In this document: positions 24,138 through 33,247 of the stretch, one piece after another
Layout of the letters: each line of letters begins with the position of its first letter
Numbering within the stretch: the stretch's first letter is position 1
DNA from: Natronorubrum daqingense
Lineage (GTDB): Archaea > Halobacteriota > Halobacteria > Halobacteriales > Natrialbaceae
Length of the DNA: 64,000 nucleotides
Reading direction: 5' to 3'
NCBI RefSeq assembly: GCF_001971705.1
Contig: NZ_CP019327.1
Span: 3,224,001 to 3,288,000 of the forward strand
Translations under genes and position numbers: made by a program
Notes under the pieces: generated by a model
Seen by the model: only the letters and a program-made list of their open reading frames with translations
What the model was told of the DNA's origin: nothing
Database searches by the model: none

Positions 24138-26003
24138 ATGGCGGATGACAGCATCGCCGTCGTAGACTTAGATCGGTGCCAGCCGGATCGATGTAGCTAC
24201 GAGTGTAAGAACTACTGCCCGCCGAATCGGACGGGAAAGGAGTGCATCACCCTACGGGGTGAAGATACGGACGAAGGGCAACCCGAACAGATCCACATCT
24301 CCGAGGAGATCTGTCTGGGCGAAACCTGCGGGATCTGCGTCGAGAAGTGCCCCTTCGACGCCATCGAGATCATCAACCTGCCGAAGGAACTCCAGAACGA
24401 TCCGGCCCATCGCTACGGCGAGAACGCCTTCTCGCTCTATGGGCTCCCAGCTCCACAGGACGGGCAAGTCACCGGGATCCTCGGCCCGAACGGTATCGGG
24501 AAGACCACTGCCATCCGAATTTTGGCCGGCGAACTCGAGCCGAATCTCGGACGCCACGACGAAGACGTCGACTGGGACGACATCCTCGAGGCCTACCGCG
24601 GGACGGAACTCCAGGACTACATCGCGGCCGTCCGCGACGGCGACGTGACCGTCGCCCGAAAGCCCCAGTACGTCGACCAGATTCCGAACACGTTCGACGG
24701 AAACACGCGCGAGTTGCTCGAGCAAACCAACGAACGAGGGGCGCTCGACGAACTCGTCGAGCGACTCTCGATCGGGCCGGTGATGGACCAGTCGATCGAC
24801 GACCTCTCCGGCGGAGAACTCCAGCGTGTGGCCATCGCGGCGACGCTGGCTCGTGACACGGACTTTTACTTCCTCGACGAGATCACGCCGTATCTCGATA
24901 TCGGCCAGCGAGTGACGGCAGCCCGATTGATTCGGGACCTCGCTGAGAAAGAAGATCGATCGATGCTCGTCATCGAACACGATCTCGCCATTCTCGACTT
25001 GCTCGCCGACACGCTCCACGTCGCCTACGGTGAGCCCGGTGCCTACGGTGTCATCACGGCCCCGAAATCCGTCCGAAACGGGATCAACGAGTACCTCTCG
25101 GGGTACCTCGACAACGAGAACATGCGGATCCGACCGGATCCCATCGAGTTCGAAGAACACGCGCCTCGAGCGGCGAGTCACACCGAGACGCTCGTCGAGT
25201 ACCCTGACATCACCAAGAGCTACGGCGAGGGCGAGTTCTCGCTCGAGGTCGAGGGCGGGACGATCCGCCAGAACGAGGTGCTCGGTATCGTCGGTCCGAA
25301 CGGAATCGGGAAGTCGACGTTCGCGAAACTCCTCACGGGGAACCTCGAGCCAGACACCGTCGGGCAAGACCCGACGGAAACGTCGAGCGGGCAAAGCCCG
25401 CTAGACGCAGGCGACGCGGACCTCGATCTCGACATCTCCTACAAACCACAGTACGTGACGATCGACCAGCACATGCGCGTCGACGCCTTCCTCTCGTCGA
25501 TCACGGACCAGTTCGGTTCCTCGTACTGGAACACCGAAATCGCCCAGCCGCTCCAACTCGAGCGGATCATGGAGCAAAACCTCGCGGACCTCTCGGGCGG
25601 CGAACGACAACGGGTGGCCATCGCGGCCTGTCTCTCCGACTCCGCGGATCTGTACTTACTCGACGAGCCGTCGGCCCACCTCGACGTCGAGCAGCGGGTG
25701 CAGGCGACGAGCGCGATCCGACGCTACGCCGAACAACAGGACGCGACGGTCATGGTCATCGACCACGACACGTACATGATCGACCTGCTCGCGGACCGAT
25801 TGATGGTCTTCGACGGCGAGCCCGCCGAACACGGTCGGGCCGGCGCGCCACAGCCGATGCGCGACGGCATGAACGACTTCCTGGCGAATCTCGAGGTCAC
25901 GTTCCGCCGGGACGAGCGCACGTCGCGCCCGCGAATCAACAAGCCCGATTCGCAACTCGACAAACAGCAGAAAACGGACGGCGAGTACTACTACGCGCCC
26001 TGA
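24138..26003 (+). CDS. Ribosome recycling ATPase RLI (ABCE1)
   Basis: A 621-residue soluble ABC protein that splits ribosomes after termination, with peptide release factor aRF1. Residues 1-75 hold two ferredoxin-like clusters (DRCQPDRCSYECKNYCPP and CLGETCGICVEKCP). First nucleotide-binding domain: Walker A GPNGIGKTT (about 116), signature LSGGELQR (about 223). Second: GPNGIGKST (about 385), signature LSGGERQR (about 484), Walker B YLLDEPSAHLD. The second domain has an unusual insertion of about 20 residues (405-428, TVGQDPTETSSGQSPLDAGD) encoded by two back-to-back DNA hairpins. Otherwise all catalytic residues are present. Confidence 0.95.
   Translation: MADDSIAVVDLDRCQPDRCSYECKNYCPPNRTGKECITLRGEDTDEGQPEQIHISEEICLGETCGICVEKCPFDAIEIINLPKELQNDPAHRYGENAFSLYGLPAPQDGQVTGILGPNGIGKTTAIRILAGELEPNLGRHDEDVDWDDILEAYRGTELQDYIAAVRDGDVTVARKPQYVDQIPNTFDGNTRELLEQTNERGALDELVERLSIGPVMDQSIDDLSGGELQRVAIAATLARDTDFYFLDEITPYLDIGQRVTAARLIRDLAEKEDRSMLVIEHDLAILDLLADTLHVAYGEPGAYGVITAPKSVRNGINEYLSGYLDNENMRIRPDPIEFEEHAPRAASHTETLVEYPDITKSYGEGEFSLEVEGGTIRQNEVLGIVGPNGIGKSTFAKLLTGNLEPDTVGQDPTETSSGQSPLDAGDADLDLDISYKPQYVTIDQHMRVDAFLSSITDQFGSSYWNTEIAQPLQLERIMEQNLADLSGGERQRVAIAACLSDSADLYLLDEPSAHLDVEQRVQATSAIRRYAEQQDATVMVIDHDTYMIDLLADRLMVFDGEPAEHGRAGAPQPMRDGMNDFLANLEVTFRRDERTSRPRINKPDSQLDKQQKTDGEYYYAP
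25357..25407 (+). repeat. Two adjacent hairpins within the RLI coding sequence
   Basis: Hairpin 1: CCGTCGGG (25357-25364), loop CAAGA, CCCGACGG (25370-25377). Hairpin 2: AGCGGGC (25386-25392), loop AAA, GCCCGCT (25396-25402), extended by an outer CGTC/GACG pair (25381-25384 and 25404-25407). Both keep the reading frame and encode similar peptides (VGQDP, SGQSP). They lie in a loop of the second ATPase domain and look like an inserted palindromic element. Confidence 0.7.
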
Positions 26004-26076
26004 CGCTGGGACGTGAATTGGTCTGTATGCAAATCTGTTCTTCCGACGGCGATTCGAATCGGCTTTGCTGACGGTC

Positions 26077-26967
26077 CTACGGTGAGTTGCGAGTGCCGAT
26101 CGCGAAACCAACCAGCACGATCGAGAGCCCGAGAGCGATGGCTCCGACGACGGACGTCGAGACGACGAGCGTCCCGGTCGCGCCGAGGACGCCACCGATC
26201 GCAGCGACGAGCGTCCCCACGAGGACGAACGCGATACCGAGGCGTTCGTCGGTACGGAGTTCCGAGTCGGGTTCCGTCTTCGACTCCGGTCGCTCGAGCG
26301 GGTCCACGAGTCGCCACTCGGGCGCCTGCGCTCGCTCGAGTCGGTATCGCCCGCCCGAGAGCGAGGAGAGCAACGCGTCGCTGGCGGTTTGGAGCGAGGA
26401 TTCCCACGTCCACCACTCCTCGTCGTCGGGCTCGAGATCCGTCCGCTGGACGTAGACGGGTTCGCCGACGATGTGGTCGATCGAGGCGGCGTCGTAGCCG
26501 ACGTCTTCGACGAGTCGGGCGAGGAGGAACTCCCGAGACCACGGAATCGGTTTCTCGAGGGGGAACGAGACGGTCTCGCCGTGGGGGAGCGCTACGGTGA
26601 GTTCAACCGTAGTCGGATCGAGTCCGGCGACGTCGGTGATGCGCCCCTCGACGTACCCCTCGGGCGTCGTCATGACGTCGACCCGACCGAGTTCGTCCGC
26701 GAGAGCCCCTTCCGAAACGGACTCCCCGGCGCTCTCCTCGAGTCGGTCGTGCGTCGTCTCTCGGTCGTGTCGTCGGTCACTGGGTGAACCGGGAGCGTCG
26801 TCGAATCGCTCGTCGCGTCCGCGAGTGACCTCGATTTCGACTTCACCGTCGCTATCGCTGGTCTCGCGGTCGATATCGTTCGGTTCGGTAGGTTCGTCGG
26901 TCACGAGTCGGGTAGTCGTCTCGAGCGTACGGTCGCGAGCGAGGTAAGTCGTTCCCGTCTCTTGCAT
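26077..26967 (-). CDS. Hypothetical protein with two C-terminal membrane helices
   Basis: A 296-residue protein I do not recognise. The first 95 residues are disordered and acidic. Residues about 97-205 look folded (TPEGYVEGRITDVAGLDPTTVELTVALP, then PLEKPIPWSREFLLARLVED). Two C-terminal transmembrane helices follow (LGIAFVLVGTLVAAIGGVLGA and VVGAIALGLSIVLVGFAIG). The globular part should face the cytoplasm. It converges on RLI and has no informative partners. Confidence 0.7.
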   Translation of the reverse strand: MQETGTTYLARDRTLETTTRLVTDEPTEPNDIDRETSDSDGEVEIEVTRGRDERFDDAPGSPSDRRHDRETTHDRLEESAGESVSEGALADELGRVDVMTTPEGYVEGRITDVAGLDPTTVELTVALPHGETVSFPLEKPIPWSREFLLARLVEDVGYDAASIDHIVGEPVYVQRTDLEPDDEEWWTWESSLQTASDALLSSLSGGRYRLERAQAPEWRLVDPLERPESKTEPDSELRTDERLGIAFVLVGTLVAAIGGVLGATGTLVVSTSVVGAIALGLSIVLVGFAIGTRNSP

Positions 26968-27120
26968 CCCTGCGACAGGCTGACAGCCGGCTCACCTTTC
27001 CCGGCACGCCTTCGAGAACACGCCCTCCTCGAAGACGCACAGACAGAGCCGAACTGGTTGGAGTGCAATCTAATCGGTGAGGGTGTGCGGTAGTAGGCTG
27101 CCACCGAGAGATGGGCCAAG

Positions 27121-27642
27121 TTAGCTAATCAATCGCTGACAGCTACCACAGAGGTTCTCCTCTTTGATGTCGACTTCGCGGACGGTCGGCGAGAAGTTCA
27201 TCACGCAGCGGTTGTTGTCGCAGTGCTCGAGGCCGTAGGTGTGGCCGATTTCGTGGACGATCTCTTTACGGACGCGGTCTTGAAAGATGTCGGCTGCACT
27301 TTGATTCGAAAAGCCGCCGTCGCTCGAGGTCTGGAGGCGGTAGGTCGAGACGACGCTGCCGCTGCCGTCGAGATAGGCGAGTCCGAAGACGTAGTTTCGA
27401 CGGCGATAGAAGAGGTCGTGTGGCGTAATGGCGATGTTCTTCTCGCCGTTGCCGACGCGTTCGGCGAGTTGGATGAAGGTTTCTGCAGTGTACTGATTTC
27501 GGTCGGCGTCGTACGCACCGTTGGGGACCGGCTGGGAATCGTTGATCGTCACGTCGCAATCGTATACCGATCGCAACGCGGAAGAAGCCGCCCGTTTGAC
27601 GTTGGCGGGGACGTTTCCGACCGGCACGATATCGACGAGCAT
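27121..27642 (-). CDS. amzA: Archaemetzincin family zinc metalloprotease
   Basis: A 173-residue metzincin. The zinc and catalytic motif HEIGHTYGLEH (130-140) is followed by Cys141, Cys146, the Met-turn Met148 and a CGSC pair (165-168), which together give the second, four-Cys zinc site that defines archaemetzincins. ATG at 27640-27642 (MLVDIVPVGNV); the frame continues upstream but is not conserved-looking. Natural substrates are unknown. Its start is only 39 bases from the divergent UPF0146 gene, so the two share a promoter region. Confidence 0.92.
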   Translation of the reverse strand: MLVDIVPVGNVPANVKRAASSALRSVYDCDVTINDSQPVPNGAYDADRNQYTAETFIQLAERVGNGEKNIAITPHDLFYRRRNYVFGLAYLDGSGSVVSTYRLQTSSDGGFSNQSAADIFQDRVRKEIVHEIGHTYGLEHCDNNRCVMNFSPTVREVDIKEENLCGSCQRLIS

Positions 27643-27681
27643 AGCAAGTGCTATGGCGGCGGATGGCATAAACGTCCCGCC

Positions 27682-28089
27682 GTGTCCCACTCTCGCCGGA
27701 ACCCGGAGACGTTGCTCGAGGCCTTAGCCGATTTCGAGTCACTCGTCGAGGTCGGTATCGGCCGCCGAAGCGATATCGCGGCGGCCCTCGCCGCTCGCGG
27801 CGCGAGCGTCACCGCGACGGACGTTCACGACCGATCGGTTCCGGACGGCGTGCGGTTCGTTCGGGACGACATCGTCGATCCGGATCTCTCGCTCTACGAG
27901 GGTTTCGAGGCGATTTACGCGCAAAACCTCCCTCCTGAGTTACACCGCCCGGCACTCGAGGTCGCTCGCGAGGTCGACGCTGCGTTCTTGTTTACGACGC
28001 TCGGTGGCGACCAGCCCGCGGTTCCCGTCGAGCGAGTGACCATCGACGCTGGGACGCTGTACGTGGCTCGCTCGAGCGAGTCTCGATGA
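27682..28089 (+). CDS. UPF0146 family protein
   Basis: A 135-residue protein with a Rossmann-like start (SLVEVGIGRRSDIAAALAARGASVTATDV) similar to S-adenosylmethionine-dependent methyltransferases, then VRFVRDDIVDPDLSLYEGFEAIYAQNLPPELHRPALEVAREV, as in UPF0146. Function unknown. GTG start at 27682; the frame is open upstream to 27223, but that part runs antisense to archaemetzincin. Confidence 0.85.
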   Translation: MSHSRRNPETLLEALADFESLVEVGIGRRSDIAAALAARGASVTATDVHDRSVPDGVRFVRDDIVDPDLSLYEGFEAIYAQNLPPELHRPALEVAREVDAAFLFTTLGGDQPAVPVERVTIDAGTLYVARSSESR

Positions 28090-28206
28090 TCGATTTGGCT
28101 CGAGATCGATTTCGACGAGTGTGGGCTGTTATCAGAGAACTACCAGCGGGGAGCGTGACAGATCGCTCCGAACGAATTATCGGGGTGTACTTCCTTTCGC
28201 ACACTA

Positions 28207-28893
28207 ATGGCCGGTGAGTACGCAGTCGCTGCTGTCGCGCTCGTCGTTGCGCTCGTGGCCGTGGCGGTGGCAGTTTCGGGTTTCAGTTACCTCCTCTGGT
28301 TGGTGCTTCGAGTGTTCTCTGCCCCCGGCGTCGTCGTCCACGAATTCGCCCACAAACAGGCCTGTGACGCCGCCGGGGTTCCCGTCGCGGAGGTGGTGTA
28401 CTTCCGACTGGGTGACCCGCCGGGGTACGTTCGCCACCACCACCCGAAGCGCTATCGAACGTCGTTCGTTATCAGCGTCGCGCCGTTTCTGGTGAACACG
28501 ATTATCTCGCTCGTCGCGTTCCTCGGGTTCGCCTGGCTCGTGACGACGGCCGTCGACGCTACTGTTCTGGCGGACGGTCCCGCCCTCGAGTCGGTTTCCG
28601 CGGCAGTCGGTGAACTGCTCGCAGCCCCACCCGAGACGCTCGCACTCGTCGGACTCAGCGGCTGGCTGGGGCTCTCCGTCGGGATGCAGGCGTTTCCGAG
28701 CACCGGCGACGCGAAAACGCTCTGGACGCGCTCGAGCGCGGAGTGGCGCCAGTCGCCGCTCGTGTTGCTCGGCGTTCCCGTCGTCGTCGTCATCTACGTC
28801 GCGAACTTGCTCTCGTGGCTGTGGGCCGACGTGCTCTACGCGCTGGCACTCGGTGTCGCCGCGTTTTCCGTCATCGGTTGGATCGGTCTCTGA
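28207..28893 (+). CDS. HEXXH-type membrane metalloprotease (DUF3267-like)
   Basis: A 228-residue membrane protein with about five hydrophobic segments. The zinc motif HEFAH lies in [22 protein letters not shown] (residues about 42-63) straight after the first transmembrane helix, an arrangement typical of small intramembrane or membrane-bound metalloproteases such as DUF3267 proteins. No PDZ domain. A TATA-like cgaattatcg is about 30 bases upstream of the ATG. Substrate unknown. Confidence 0.78.
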   Translation: MAGEYAVAAVALVVALVAVAVAVSGFSYLLWLVLRVFSAPGVVVHEFAHKQACDAAGVPVAEVVYFRLGDPPGYVRHHHPKRYRTSFVISVAPFLVNTIISLVAFLGFAWLVTTAVDATVLADGPALESVSAAVGELLAAPPETLALVGLSGWLGLSVGMQAFPSTGDAKTLWTRSSAEWRQSPLVLLGVPVVVVIYVANLLSWLWADVLYALALGVAAFSVIGWIGL

Positions 28894-28975
28894 TTCGACT
28901 GCAGCCGTGACCCTCGGTCCCCGCCTCGAGTCCAAATCCGACCGTCTTTATTCCTGCCGCCGCCTCTACTCGAGT

Positions 28976-29851
28976 ATGAACGCAGATGCTGTCGTCCTCG
29001 ATATCGACGGCGTGCTCGTCGACGTCGAAGACTCCTACCGACGCGCGATCGTCGAGTCGATCGAGGCCGTCTACGACCGAACGATCCGCAAGCCCGACAT
29101 TCAGCAGTTCAAAGACGCGGGCGGGTTCAACAACGACTGGGAACTGACGTACGCTGCCGCGCTGTACGTCCTCGCGACGGGTGAGGGCTACAGCGCGTCC
29201 ATCGACGAGTACACCGACGAAATCGCCGCTCGAGGCGGCGGACTCGAGGCCGCCGAGGACGCGGTTCGCGAGGAACTCGGCGCGCGGGCGACCCAGCGCG
29301 TCACGGAGCGCTGGGATCGAGAGCGACTCCGCGACGTGTTCCAGCAGTTGTACCTCGGGGCCGACCTCTATCGGGGCCTCGAGGGCGGGAATCCTGATCG
29401 CGAGACGCCCGGGTTCATCCACGACGAACCAGTGTTGCTCGAGCCGGAGACGCGCGAGGCTATTCTCGAACGGTACGACGTCGGCGTCGTCACGGGCCGA
29501 CCGGAAGCGGAGGCCGAAATCGCACTGGAGCGCGTCGGTCTCGAGAGCGAGATTCCACTCGAGCACCGATTCACGATGGACGACTGGGCGGAAGGGAAAC
29601 CACACCCCCACGCGTTGACCACGCTCGCCGAGCGATTCGACGCCGACAGCGTGGTCTTCGTCGGCGACACCTTAGACGATATTCGAACGGCCACGAACGC
29701 GGCCGACGCGGACCCCGGCCGGGAGTACTACGGCGTGGGCGTCCTCACCGGCGGCCTCACCGGCGAAGAGGGCCGGCGAGCGTACGAGGCCGAAGACGCG
29801 GCGGCCGTCCTCGAGTCGATCAACGACCTGCCGGACCTGCTCGAGTCGTAG
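28976..29851 (+). CDS. HAD superfamily hydrolase
   Basis: A 291-residue phosphatase-like protein. Motif I is [10 protein letters not shown] (Asp nucleophile and second Asp), motif II VVTGRPE, motif III Lys in EGKPHPH, motif [16 protein letters not shown] helical cap of about 150 residues sits between motifs I and II, giving the subfamily IA layout (similar to the TIGR01548 group). Substrate unknown. The ATG at 28976 follows a TATA-like tcttta around 28945; the frame extends upstream into the previous gene but that part is a shadow. Confidence 0.87.
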   Translation: MNADAVVLDIDGVLVDVEDSYRRAIVESIEAVYDRTIRKPDIQQFKDAGGFNNDWELTYAAALYVLATGEGYSASIDEYTDEIAARGGGLEAAEDAVREELGARATQRVTERWDRERLRDVFQQLYLGADLYRGLEGGNPDRETPGFIHDEPVLLEPETREAILERYDVGVVTGRPEAEAEIALERVGLESEIPLEHRFTMDDWAEGKPHPHALTTLAERFDADSVVFVGDTLDDIRTATNAADADPGREYYGVGVLTGGLTGEEGRRAYEAEDAAAVLESINDLPDLLES

Positions 29852-29959
29852 GTCGAGATACTCGAGCGATCCGTTTTCCTCGCAGGATTACCTGATCCGT
29901 TCTTCCTTGCAGGGCCGCCCGTCCGCTTTTTGTCGCCCGTCGGTGTAGCACGTCGGAAG

Positions 29960-31600
29960 ATGGCCGAATTCACTCGAGACGACCTTCCCGGCGAACCGAC
30001 TTCGTGGTGGCTCGCGAGCACTCCCGAGTCGACGCGAGACGACGAGACGGGAGGTGGTGAGAGAGACGGTGACGAGATGGAAGGTGACGAAGCAGGGGAC
30101 GAGGACGACGAAACTAGGACGCTGACAACCGACCAGTCCGTCGACGTGGCGGTCGTCGGCGCCGGTATCGCCGGCCTCTCGACGGCGTATTCGCTTCGCG
30201 AGCGCGGCGAAACAGTTGCCGTCCTCGAGCGAGATCGCGTTGCGAGCGGGGTGACGGCGAAGTCGACGGCGAAACTGACCAGCCAACACGGCGAGATATA
30301 CGACCACCTGCGTCGCGAGTTCGGCCGTCGACAGGCGAGTCAGTACGCTCGCGTGCAGGAGGACGCGATCGACCGAGTCGAAAGTCTGGTCGACGATCTC
30401 GACATCGACTGCGGGTTCGAACGCCAGCCCTCGTACCTCTACAGCAACGAACCCGACGCGATCCAGCGCGAGACCGACGCCGCGCAGGCCGCCGGACTCG
30501 AGGCGACGTACGTGACCTCGGTGCCGCCGTTTGAACGGGCGCAGGCGGCCGTTCGCTTCGGCGACCAGGCGTGGTTCCACCCGCGAAAGTACCTGCTCGC
30601 GATCACCGACGAACTGCGGGGCGACGAGGGAGCGAGCGTCTACGAATACACCCGCGTGACGGACGTCGATCCGGGGACGCCGTGTCGTGTTCACACCCCC
30701 GAGGGGACGGTGACGGCGCGGCGAGTCGTCCTCGCGACGGGGTTTCCCATTCTCGATCGTATCGGCTACTTTGCCCGAATGCACCCCAAGCGATCCTACG
30801 TACTCGGGATCCGCCTCGCGGGCGACCCACCCGAGGGAATGTACTACCGCTCGAGCGACAACTACCGATCCGTGCGCAGCCATCGCGACGCCGACGGCGA
30901 ACTCCTGCTCGTCGGCGGCGAGAATCACAAGACCGGGCAGGGGGGTTCGACCGCCGAGCGCTACCGACGACTCGAGCGCTGGGCTCGCGAACGGTTTCCC
31001 GTAGACGAGGTCGCCTATCGTTGGTCGACGCAGGATTACAAGCCGGTCGACAAGGTGCCGTTCGTCGGCCGCGTCGGCGGGGCCGAGAACGTCCTCGTCG
31101 CGACCGGCTTTCGCGGCTGGGGGATGACCAACGGCGTCGCCGCCGGAACACTGCTCGCGAAGCTCGTCGCGGGAGAAGAGCCCCCGGAACGCGACCTGTT
31201 CGACCCGCTTCGGTTCACCCCGAAGACCTCGGCTGGCTCGGCGCTCACCGAAAATGCCGACGCGATGAGCCAGTTCGCGACCGACTGGGCGCGCTCGCTG
31301 CTTTCGCCCGACCTCGAGGCCCTCGAACCGGGCGAGGGTCGCGTCGTGCGACGGGGAGGCAAACCCGTCGCCTGCTCGCGGGACGACGACGGTGAACTCC
31401 ACGCGACGTCGGCCGTCTGCACGCACATGTACTGCGTCGTCGAGTGGAACGACGCCGAAGGAAGCTGGGACTGCCCGTGTCACGGCTCTCGGTTCGACCC
31501 CGACGGCGACGTGCTCGAGGGACCGGCGACCGACGATTTGCCGAGACGGGAGTCACTCGAGGGGCATCCATCGGATTCCGAATCCGCATCGAACCAGTGA
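29960..31600 (+). CDS. FAD-dependent oxidoreductase fused to a Rieske [2Fe-2S] domain
   Basis: A 546-residue cytoplasmic flavoprotein. After an acidic, disordered N-terminal 50 residues comes the dinucleotide motif VAVVGAGIAGLSTAYSLRERG, then a D-amino acid oxidase/GlcD-like body ending in VLVATGFRGWGMTNGVAAG. The C-terminal 90 residues are a Rieske domain: Cys-Thr-His in VCTHMYC and CPCHGSRFD give the two Cys and two His ligands. Similar fusions occur in many haloarchaea and bacilli; the substrate is unknown. The ATG at 29960 is used; an in-frame start at 29930 is possible. A strong hairpin lies 18 bases after the stop. Confidence 0.9.
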   Translation: MAEFTRDDLPGEPTSWWLASTPESTRDDETGGGERDGDEMEGDEAGDEDDETRTLTTDQSVDVAVVGAGIAGLSTAYSLRERGETVAVLERDRVASGVTAKSTAKLTSQHGEIYDHLRREFGRRQASQYARVQEDAIDRVESLVDDLDIDCGFERQPSYLYSNEPDAIQRETDAAQAAGLEATYVTSVPPFERAQAAVRFGDQAWFHPRKYLLAITDELRGDEGASVYEYTRVTDVDPGTPCRVHTPEGTVTARRVVLATGFPILDRIGYFARMHPKRSYVLGIRLAGDPPEGMYYRSSDNYRSVRSHRDADGELLLVGGENHKTGQGGSTAERYRRLERWARERFPVDEVAYRWSTQDYKPVDKVPFVGRVGGAENVLVATGFRGWGMTNGVAAGTLLAKLVAGEEPPERDLFDPLRFTPKTSAGSALTENADAMSQFATDWARSLLSPDLEALEPGEGRVVRRGGKPVACSRDDDGELHATSAVCTHMYCVVEWNDAEGSWDCPCHGSRFDPDGDVLEGPATDDLPRRESLEGHPSDSESASNQ

Positions 31601-31617
31601 CCGCATCACGATCAGCA

Positions 31618-31646
31618 ACTGCGGGCCGTGTATTTTGGCCCGCAGT
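31618..31646. terminator. Perfect 10-bp inverted repeat after the FAD-Rieske gene
   Basis: ACTGCGGGCC (31618-31627) and GGCCCGCAGT (31637-31646) with loop GTGTATTTT. It ends five bases before the TATA-like box of the next gene, so it can act as a terminator, as an operator, or both. Confidence 0.5.
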
Positions 31647-31651
31647 CGGAC

Positions 31652-31660
31652 AATTTATGT
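31652..31660 (+). promoter_or_regulatory. TATA-like box for the membrane protein gene
   Basis: aatttatgt centred about 29 bases before the ATG at 31685. Confidence 0.5.
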
Positions 31661-31684
31661 AGGATATCGAACGAATCGTCGATA

Positions 31685-32284
31685 ATGGCGGATACACGCG
31701 TTCCAGCCCTCTCGGCAACCCTCGTCGGTCTCGGCCGATCCCTCGGGACGTTCGCCGGCGTCGCCTGGCTGTGTGTCGTGACGGGAACCGTCCTCGCTCG
31801 AGTCAGTGACGCCTCGGTGACGGCCGTCCCCGCGGAGTGGCTCGGTATCAGTGTCCTCGCCGTCGCGTTCGTCGTGACGAGTTGGCTCGTCGACGGCGGG
31901 TTCGACCGTCTCGGTGCCGATCCGAGCGGGGGTTTGACGTTCGTCTGGTTAGCCGTCTTCTTCGTCCCACTCGCATTCCTCCCGACGCGAGTGACCCTCG
32001 ACGCCGTCGCCAACAGTGCGGGCGTTCTCGACGCCGCGTTCATCCTCGCGACGACACTGTTTGCCGGCTGGCTCGCGTTCTACGGCGGCCTCGAGCGACT
32101 GTCGCTCGCGCCGGACGACTTCCTCCAGATCGCCGTGTTCGTCGTCGCGCTCGGTGCTCCCCCCGCCGTCGTGGCCGTCCTCGCCGACGCGTCGTGGCTG
32201 ACGATCGATCCAGTCGCCGTGGCCCTCGCTCTCGTCGTTCAAGGCGGTGCCTGCTGGCTCGGAGTTCGGATGGACGTTCCCTAA
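31685..32284 (+). CDS. Multi-pass membrane protein, unknown function
   Basis: A 199-residue protein with about six hydrophobic helices and little else; no motif recognised. The ATG at 31685 is consistent with the TATA box at 31652; a longer frame starts before that box. The family seems haloarchaeal-only, judged by composition. It converges on the phosphodiesterase gene. Confidence 0.75.
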   Translation: MADTRVPALSATLVGLGRSLGTFAGVAWLCVVTGTVLARVSDASVTAVPAEWLGISVLAVAFVVTSWLVDGGFDRLGADPSGGLTFVWLAVFFVPLAFLPTRVTLDAVANSAGVLDAAFILATTLFAGWLAFYGGLERLSLAPDDFLQIAVFVVALGAPPAVVAVLADASWLTIDPVAVALALVVQGGACWLGVRMDVP

Positions 32285-32312
32285 TGCTGTCCGGCTGGAC
32301 CGGCCGACGCCC

Positions 32313-33146
32313 TCACGCGTCCGAAAACGACCCGAGGCCGGGATAGTCGGCGATGATCCCGTCGACGCCCGCCGCGGCGAGCGCCTCGAATTGGTTCCAG
32401 GTCGTTACCGTCCAGACGTTCACCGTTCGTCCCTCCCGATGGGCTTCCTCGAGAACGTCGATCCCCGGAATCGCCTCTCCCGAAAACCCGGCGTACGTGG
32501 TCTGCTCGAGTCCGGTTCCGAGGATCACGTTTCGTGGCGGGTGAATCGCCTCGCAGTCGTAGCGTCGGGTAATTTCGAGGCCCGCCTCGAGGTCGTGCCA
32601 GACGAGCGTTGCGGCTGGATAGCGCGGAGCGACGTCGCGGAGAGCCGCGAGGGCTCCCTCGCAGAACGACGAAAAGAGAATCTCGCCGCCGAACGCCTCA
32701 CAGGCGTCGACGACGCGGTCGACGAACGGAGTCCACACCTCGCGTCGCTCCTCGCGCTCGTCGGCCGGCAACGCCTCCGCAAATCGCACGTCGGTCGTTC
32801 CCGGATTCTTCAACTCGACGTTGACGCCCATCGTCTCGGGAATCGACTCGAGGAACGCCTCGAGCGTCGGCACCGTCGCGTCAGTTCCGAGCACGTGCGT
32901 CTCCCGGAGTTCCTCGAGTGGTGTCTCCCAGACGTGACCCGACCCGTCGGTCAGCGGCCGGCCGTCGCGCGTCCCCTCGAGGCGTTCGTCGTGAATTACG
33001 ACGGGGGTTCCGCATGCTGCCGGCTGAACGTCGATCTCGAGCATCGACGTTCGGTCGTCGTCGGCCGCGACGGCGGCCGCTTCAAGGGTGTTCTCGGGTG
33101 CGACGCCGGCGTAGCCGCGGTGGGCGATGACGGTCGGAGTGGCCAT
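32313..33146 (-). CDS. Glycerophosphodiester phosphodiesterase
   Basis: A 277-residue TIM-barrel enzyme hydrolysing glycerophosphodiesters to an alcohol and glycerol phosphate. Motifs: AHRGYAG with catalytic His9 and Arg10, PENTLEA, EIDVQ (metal-binding Glu and Asp), VIHDE (second catalytic His) and VNVELK. It has no signal peptide, so it is cytoplasmic; in archaea its substrates may be glycerol-1-phosphate-type headgroups. The metal is probably Mg2+ or Ca2+ by family. Confidence 0.92.
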   Translation of the reverse strand: MATPTVIAHRGYAGVAPENTLEAAAVAADDDRTSMLEIDVQPAACGTPVVIHDERLEGTRDGRPLTDGSGHVWETPLEELRETHVLGTDATVPTLEAFLESIPETMGVNVELKNPGTTDVRFAEALPADEREERREVWTPFVDRVVDACEAFGGEILFSSFCEGALAALRDVAPRYPAATLVWHDLEAGLEITRRYDCEAIHPPRNVILGTGLEQTTYAGFSGEAIPGIDVLEEAHREGRTVNVWTVTTWNQFEALAAAGVDGIIADYPGLGSFSDA

Positions 33147-33247
33147 GCGTACACGTTTCTCTCCGGACTCATTGGTGTGGCGCTCGCCCCTGGTGAGAGT
33201 GAGATCGAACTCGAAGCGAAGGTGGCTCGAACCCGGGCGAGTACCCG

